NCBI GenBank assembly: GCA_035524095.1
Contig: DATKPK010000256.1
Location: forward strand, 1 to 46,473
Source: DATJUF01 sp035524095
GTDB lineage: Bacteria > Desulfobacterota > Binatia > Binatales > Binataceae
Direction of reading: 5' to 3'
DNA: 46,473 nucleotides
Made by a program: the position numbers and the translations under genes. Shown here one piece after another: positions 42,115 through 46,473 of the stretch; positions within the stretch are counted from its first letter, which is position 1, and every line of letters begins with the position of its first letter. The notes under the pieces are model-generated. The model saw only the letters and a program-made list of their open reading frames with translations. It made no database searches and was not told the DNA's origin.

Positions 42115-43455
42115 ATGACTGACAGAAAAAAGGGACTCACCCTAGCAATCTTTCTGGCTTTCGGTTTACTCGTGCTGAGTGCCCCGGCACAAGCCGAACT
42201 ATCGGGTGTCCAGTCCAGTAGTCAGATCAATAACGCCGACACTGCGTGGGTTCTGATTTCATCCCTTCTAGTGCTGATGATGACGATTCCGGGCCTGGCA
42301 TTATTCTACGGTGGAATGGTGCGCAGGAAGAACGTGCTCTCGGTCCTGATGCAAAGCTTTATTTTGGCCGCGGTCGTCTCGCTGCAGTGGGTAATTTGCG
42401 GCTACAGCCTTGCTTTCTCCCCGGGCAACCCGATCATCGGGTCATTGTCATGGGTTGGATTGCATGGCGTGAGCGCCGGACACCCTTATGCCGCTTACTC
42501 CGCGACGATACCGCATCAAGCCTACATGATCTTCCAATGCATGTTCGCCATTATCACGCCGGCATTAATAACTGGCGCTATCGCCGAACGGATGAGCTTT
42601 CGCGGATTTTTATTATTCAGCCTTTTGTGGACGACGCTTATATACGACCCGCTGGCTCATTGGGTATGGGGCATCGACGGATGGATTCATCAAATGGGGG
42701 CGCTGGATTTTGCTGGCGGTACAGTCGTCCACATATCGTCCGGAACTGCGGCTCTAGCCGCCGCCCTGTTAGTCGGATCACGAAGCGGCTTTCCGCGAGA
42801 ACACAATGCGCCGCACAATCTCACTCTGACCATAACTGGCGCGGCGATGTTGTGGGTCGGCTGGTTCGGCTTCAACGCAGGCAGCTCACTCAGCGCCGAT
42901 GGTCTTGCGGTGTCAGCGTTCGTGGCAACTCATCTGGGCGCAGCTGCGGCAGCGATGACGTGGGTAGCCGCTGAATGGCTGACGGCTTCCAAACCAACGA
43001 CTTTGGGAGCGGCCAGTGGCGCGGTCGCAGGCCTGGTCGCCATTACGCCGGCTTCAGGCTATGTCTGTCCGTTGTCGGCGATAGTGATTGGCGGAGTCGC
43101 TGGCGTGTTGTGCTTTTATGCGGTTCGTCTCAAGCTGCGGCTCCGCTTCGACGACGCGCTGGATGTTGTGGGAGTACATGCGGTCGGTGGTATTTGGGGG
43201 GCGCTGGCCACCGGGCTGCTGGCCAGTGCCGCGGTTAATCCTTCAGGAGCCAACGGGTTGCTTCTCGGGAATCCGCGCCAATTAGGTCTGCAAGCGATCG
43301 CGGTCGTGGCGACAATCGCGTTCTCATTTGTCGGAACCGCGGTGCTGCTCAAGGTAACTGATGCCTTGGTGGGCCTACGGGTTGACCAGGAAGCCGAAGA
43401 GACGGGTCTGGATCTTAGCGAACATGAAGAGCGCGCATATGCTTTTGAGTCTTAG
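42115..43455 (+). CDS. amt: Ammonium transporter Amt
   Basis: A trimeric ammonium channel of the Amt/MEP/Rh family (446 residues). A signal-like N-terminus (GLTLAIFLAFGLLVLSAPAQA) precedes the mature protein, and about eleven membrane helices follow. The pore twin histidines are at about H206 (VVHISSGTAAL) and H355 (GVHAVGGIWGALATG), and the family motif FYGGMVRRKNVLSVLMQ is near residue 63. The C-terminal tail (VGLRVDQEAEETGLDLSEHEERAYA) contains the conserved GLDLxEHxE segment that couples the subunits and binds PII. No glnK gene is adjacent, although PII binding is expected from the tail. AAGGAG precedes the ATG by five bases. It converges with the channel gene. Confidence 0.96.
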   Translation: MTDRKKGLTLAIFLAFGLLVLSAPAQAELSGVQSSSQINNADTAWVLISSLLVLMMTIPGLALFYGGMVRRKNVLSVLMQSFILAAVVSLQWVICGYSLAFSPGNPIIGSLSWVGLHGVSAGHPYAAYSATIPHQAYMIFQCMFAIITPALITGAIAERMSFRGFLLFSLLWTTLIYDPLAHWVWGIDGWIHQMGALDFAGGTVVHISSGTAALAAALLVGSRSGFPREHNAPHNLTLTITGAAMLWVGWFGFNAGSSLSADGLAVSAFVATHLGAAAAAMTWVAAEWLTASKPTTLGAASGAVAGLVAITPASGYVCPLSAIVIGGVAGVLCFYAVRLKLRLRFDDALDVVGVHAVGGIWGALATGLLASAAVNPSGANGLLLGNPRQLGLQAIAVVATIAFSFVGTAVLLKVTDALVGLRVDQEAEETGLDLSEHEERAYAFES

Positions 43456-43525
43456 AGAGGTTTCAGCGACTGCCCATCTTAAAAGGAGCGGACAAAGTAG
43501 CGCTGAAGTCTTTGCGCGCGCTGGG

Positions 43526-44272
43526 CTAATCACTTGAACCGGTATCGCCGTTACTCTGCGACGAAACAATCTGCAGGCTCACAAGGCGCGCGACCAGAAT
43601 GGCGACGTAGAATTGGCCGATTATGGCTTCGGCTACGGCGAATGCTTTGGCGGCCGGGACCAGCGGCAGGATATCACCGAAGCCCGTCGAAGTTAGAGTT
43701 ATAAAGCTGAAGTAAAAGAGGGGAATCAGTTGCGATTGCTGGACCAAATCGGCCGTCGCGGGAACGATGGGCACATTGGTGAAAACGAAGCCGGGGTGCG
43801 CCATCACGTTGATCATCGAATAGATGAATGCCCAGATCCCGCCGATTAACAGATATCCGCAGCCTGCACCGAAAATCGTATCAAAGGTCACAGTACGCAG
43901 GCGCGCCACTTCAGAGATGATCATATAGGCTACGAACCCGAGAAATAGCGTCGTTGCGGCTGTCACTCCAACAAAGACTAGAACACTGGTTTCATAGGCG
44001 GGCATCCACCGCCCGATGACCGACGGTGCGGCTATGATCCCACCTAGAATCAGGTCCCGGCGCTTCTGACTGATAGCGTAAACCGCCGCGACCAAGGCTA
44101 GCGATAATAATATCCGAATGATGCTTATGGCGAAGCGTTCATCTTCGAATAGAGGCGACACCAAGAGCATTACGATTAGGAACAAAAGGAGGACCCGGAA
44201 CCGGTTGTTGGGTCGGATTAGCGGGCGGCGATGACGGCGGACCTTCGCCCGAAGATGCGTCCGATCAGACAA
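43526..44272 (-). CDS. Potassium-channel-like membrane protein with a TGFGD filter
   Basis: A 248-residue membrane protein with about six to seven hydrophobic segments. The first four (about 27-115) are short and closely spaced, and the last pair forms a pore module: a helix GGIWAFIYSMINVM, a pore loop LFYFSFITLTSTGFGDI (filter TGFGD at 196-200) and a final helix AEAIIGQFYVAILVARLVSL. The GFGD filter instead of GYGD is found in a minority of potassium-selective channels. No RCK, CNB or other ligand domain is present, and the charged S4 pattern is not evident. The start is a TTG at 44272. It converges with amt. Confidence 0.82.
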   Translation of the reverse strand: MSDRTHLRAKVRRHRRPLIRPNNRFRVLLLFLIVMLLVSPLFEDERFAISIIRILLSLALVAAVYAISQKRRDLILGGIIAAPSVIGRWMPAYETSVLVFVGVTAATTLFLGFVAYMIISEVARLRTVTFDTIFGAGCGYLLIGGIWAFIYSMINVMAHPGFVFTNVPIVPATADLVQQSQLIPLFYFSFITLTSTGFGDILPLVPAAKAFAVAEAIIGQFYVAILVARLVSLQIVSSQSNGDTGSSD

Positions 44273-44371
44273 TTCGTTTCCCGGTTTCGGTTATGGCGCC
44301 ACGCGGCGTGATCTCTAACCCGCCTGGCTCGAGTTCAAGTTTCGTTGTCTTGGCCTAGCCGGTGGGAACGA

Positions 44372-45475
44372 CTAGGGGCCCATGATTTCGGCGCGAGGGT
44401 CCGGCACGCCACGCGATCGGCGCGAATCGGCGAGTTTTTCCATTAAACCACGCTCAGGATCCGTCAGGTCGGTCGGTGCCAAAACCTTGAGTTCATATAA
44501 CAGGTCGCCGGGTGCGTCTTTGCCGCGTCCGGGAATGCCGCGGCCCTTGAGCCGCATCACACGACCGACCTGGCTGCCGGCTGGTATTTTCAGCGCGACG
44601 CGCCCATCGAGGGTCGGTGCGGTGACCTCAGCACCGAGGGCGGCCTCGTAATCCCAGACCGGCAGTTGAACGCGGACGTCGCGGCCATTAACGCTAAAGG
44701 CCGAGTTCGGCTTGAAGTGAACGGTGAGGAACAAGTCGCCGTTGAGCGCCGCGGTTGAACCGCGCCCACCTTGGCCCTTGAGACGGATTTTGGCGCCCTC
44801 CGTCAATCCGGGCGGAATGGTTACATCGAGAGTACGACGCACACGCACGACGCCGACGCCATTACAGTGTGGACATGGCACGCTGGTCCGGACAGTTTTG
44901 TTGCCGCGCTTCTCTTGCCGGATCACGACGCCGCCACCGCCGCATTCGGGACAGGCATCGTCCGCAGCGACAGTGATCCGCCGTTGGCTGCCGGTCACGG
45001 CCTCGGGCAGATTGATCTCAACCTGCGCCTGCAGGTCGGGCGCACGAGCCACCCGGGTGCGGCCACCGCCGAGGTTTTCGTCACCGCCGAACGAGAATCC
45101 TCGTGTGCGTCCACCTCCGCCTAATCCGCCGAAGAAGCGCTCAAAAAAGTCGCTGAAGCCCGCGCTGTCATCGCTGCCCGGGGACGGACCGCCGCCGGTG
45201 AATGGATTCTGCTGGGCGTAGCGGCGATAGACTTCCTCTTCCGGCGCGCCACGCTCCCAGTCCGCTCCCAATTCGTCATAGCGCTTGCGTTTTTCCTTAT
45301 CGCTGAGAACCTGATAGGCCTCATTGATCTCTTTGAAACGGCGCTCCGCTTCCTTGTCGTTCGGATTGACGTCTGGATGGTACTTACGAGCGAGCTTGCG
45401 GAAAGACTTTTTGATCTCCGCGTCGGAGGCCGTGCGCTCAACCCCCAGAATTTTGTAATAGTCGCGAAACTCCAT
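44372..45475 (-). CDS. DnaJ-family co-chaperone with a half zinc-finger
   Basis: A Hsp40 co-chaperone of 367 residues that would stimulate DnaK. The J domain (1-70) has the essential HPD at 33-35. A Gly/Phe-rich linker runs from about 90 to 137. The cysteine-rich region has only two CxxCxGxG-type repeats (C175-C178, CPECGGGG; C201-C204, CPHCNGVG), so it can bind one zinc ion, not the usual two of DnaJ. The C-terminal substrate domains follow (TIPPGLTEGAKIRLKGQG, GDLFLTVHF). It sits between classic DnaJ and the zinc-free CbpA. AGGA lies four bases before the ATG. No dnaK or grpE is next to it. Confidence 0.92.
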   Translation of the reverse strand: MEFRDYYKILGVERTASDAEIKKSFRKLARKYHPDVNPNDKEAERRFKEINEAYQVLSDKEKRKRYDELGADWERGAPEEEVYRRYAQQNPFTGGGPSPGSDDSAGFSDFFERFFGGLGGGGRTRGFSFGGDENLGGGRTRVARAPDLQAQVEINLPEAVTGSQRRITVAADDACPECGGGGVVIRQEKRGNKTVRTSVPCPHCNGVGVVRVRRTLDVTIPPGLTEGAKIRLKGQGGRGSTAALNGDLFLTVHFKPNSAFSVNGRDVRVQLPVWDYEAALGAEVTAPTLDGRVALKIPAGSQVGRVMRLKGRGIPGRGKDAPGDLLYELKVLAPTDLTDPERGLMEKLADSRRSRGVPDPRAEIMGP

Positions 45476-45559
45476 CTAGTCCTGCTCTGGAACTCCCCTG
45501 TCTAACTTGCGCACGTTGACGCGTTCACGCAACCCGCCTCCGGATGGAGCGGCGATACG

Positions 45560-45751
45560 CTAATGTCCGGCCGAGCTGTTGGGTGTGGTTTCAATTCGTG
45601 ACAACTCGGCCCGCAATTCGTTGAGCTTGAGCTCTATCGCCCGCACTTCGTCGTTGAGCCGAGCTTGCCGCCGCCACAGAAAAGCGACGTAGAGAAATAT
45701 CGCGGCGAAGATGATCGAATACGCTATGACGAGATAACCCAGATTTTCCAT
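45560..45751 (-). CDS. ccmD: CcmD-like heme exporter component
   Basis: A 63-residue protein with one N-terminal membrane helix (YLVIAYSIIFAAIFLYVAFLW) followed by a basic, then coiled-coil segment (RRQARLNDEVRAIELKLNELRAELSRIE). This layout and its place 13 bases after ccmC fit CcmD, which helps release heme-loaded CcmE from the CcmABC exporter in cytochrome c maturation. The start is the ATG at 45751, with GGAG six bases ahead. Identity depends on context because CcmD is short and variable. Confidence 0.8.
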   Translation of the reverse strand: MENLGYLVIAYSIIFAAIFLYVAFLWRRQARLNDEVRAIELKLNELRAELSRIETTPNSSAGH

Positions 45752-45764
45752 CAAGCGCTCCGGA

Positions 45765-46472
45765 CTATAGTTCCGCCGCTGAGGCGTAGGCCAGGTTCAA
45801 ATCACGTGCAGCGGCTGCGAGCCGGGTCCGCACGCGCAGCGTGGCGAAGCGCAGCATAAGAAGCCAAGCGAACATCGCGGTGAACGCTACCATCGCGAGC
45901 AATAGCGTTGCTACCATCCGCGGGTCTTGAAGCCCATGGCCACCTTGACGAGTCACCAGTACGGCCGGATGAATCGTGCGCCACAAACGGACAGAGACAA
46001 TCACCACCGGGACATCAGTTGCGGCGACGATTCCGATGACCGCGGCGAAACGTGCGACCTGCGGAGTGTCCTCAGCCATGGCGCGCAGCAATAAGTAGCC
46101 GCCGTAGAGCAGCCAGAGGATTAGGGTGGTGGTCAATCGAGAGTCCCAAGTCCACCAGGTTCCCCAGATAGGCTTGGCCCATAGCGACCCGGTGATTAAA
46201 ACCAGCGTGCAGAAGACCATCCCGGTTTCCGCGGCTGCATAGCCGAGGTCATCCCATACCTGCTGTCCCAGCCACAGGTAGAAAATGCCACAGATCGCGA
46301 CGAGGCCGAAGGCTGCGAATGCCACCCATGCACAGGGCACATGGAAATAGAAGATGCGCTGGACGATCCCCTGATCCGCTTCGGTCGGGACCCAGGCAAA
46401 GACCATGTAGATCGAAGTGAACATGAGAAGTCCGGCCGGTAAGCCGAGCCATAGGTTTATGCGTCGGTTCAT
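45765..46472 (-). CDS. ccmC: Heme exporter protein CcmC
   Basis: A polytopic inner-membrane heme-handling protein of the CcmABCD complex (235 residues). It loads heme onto CcmE for cytochrome c maturation. The tryptophan-rich signature WGTWWTWD is at residues 103-110 in a periplasmic loop. The two heme-ligand histidines are about H44 (YFHVP) and H168 (TIHPAVL), and six membrane helices are recognisable. The ATG is at the window edge (46472), so the ribosome site is outside; MNRRINLWLG is a reasonable true N-terminus. ccmD follows 13 bases downstream; the other ccm genes may lie beyond the window. Confidence 0.95.
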   Translation of the reverse strand: MNRRINLWLGLPAGLLMFTSIYMVFAWVPTEADQGIVQRIFYFHVPCAWVAFAAFGLVAICGIFYLWLGQQVWDDLGYAAAETGMVFCTLVLITGSLWAKPIWGTWWTWDSRLTTTLILWLLYGGYLLLRAMAEDTPQVARFAAVIGIVAATDVPVVIVSVRLWRTIHPAVLVTRQGGHGLQDPRMVATLLLAMVAFTAMFAWLLMLRFATLRVRTRLAAAARDLNLAYASAAEL

Positions 46473-46473
46473 A

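Noticed and set aside
43462..43507. Inverted pair TTCAGCG/CGCTGAA between amt and the channel gene
   Set aside because: The loop is 32 bases and there is no T run. It is too weak to call a terminator.

Overview
The window (46,473 bases, GC-rich) looks like chromosome of a Gram-negative, probably soil or sediment bacterium. Evidence for an outer membrane is an RND pump with its adaptor, a type II secretion (T2SS) operon, two lipoproteins with BamE-like domains and the cytochrome c maturation gene ccmC. The T2SS set includes the GspN form that is typical of delta-proteobacterial lineages. Together with an LLM-type oxidoreductase, an ACAD10/11-like dehydrogenase and a molybdenum hydroxylase, this points to a former Deltaproteobacterium or a relative such as Candidatus Binatota. 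That placement is inference; the window holds no rRNA or ribosomal-protein marker. No tRNA, CRISPR array, insertion sequence or phage gene was seen.

Layout. 1-6.5 kb: a possible gene tail, then ilvD and an RND adaptor/pump pair, all on the minus strand. 6.8-9.1 kb: a DEAD-box RNA helicase (plus) and a two-domain VOC protein (minus). 9.3-16.1 kb: a plus-strand catabolic block with an acyl-CoA dehydrogenase, a kinase-like phosphotransferase, the three subunits of a xanthine-oxidase-family molybdenum hydroxylase, and a MoaD/ThiS-like protein ending in Gly-Gly-Gly-Cys. 16.2-17.6 kb: a poor-coding stretch with a strong candidate small RNA, an RRM RNA-binding protein and its highly structured leader. 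17.6-22.6 kb: a small AT-hook/coiled-coil DNA-binding candidate, mtnA, a macro-domain protein, a lipoprotein, a fluoroacetate-dehalogenase-like hydrolase and gnd. 22.7-27.1 kb: a membrane polysaccharide-polymerase-like protein facing a secreted beta-helix protein, then an LLM oxidoreductase. 27.2-36.5 kb: a compact gspEFGHIJKLMN operon (minus) without gspC or gspD. 36.7-41.9 kb: a second BamE-like lipoprotein, a small unknown protein with an enoyl-CoA hydratase, then ftsH and tilS. 42.1 kb to the end: amt, a potassium-channel-like protein, a DnaJ-family protein, and ccmD and ccmC.

How the genes work together. The dehydrogenase and phosphotransferase pair matches the two halves of mammalian ACAD10/11 and the LvaA/LvaC pair of Pseudomonas levulinate catabolism. 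They may phosphorylate and then rearrange 4-hydroxyacyl-CoAs. The molybdenum hydroxylase lies just downstream in the same direction and ends at an intrinsic terminator. The next transcript is a candidate small RNA of about 76 nt with a near-ideal promoter and terminator. Its C7U4 loop is complementary to a G-rich site in the leader of the adjacent RNA-binding-protein gene. The dehalogenase-like hydrolase keeps every residue known to be needed for C-F bond cleavage. These are the points most worth testing.
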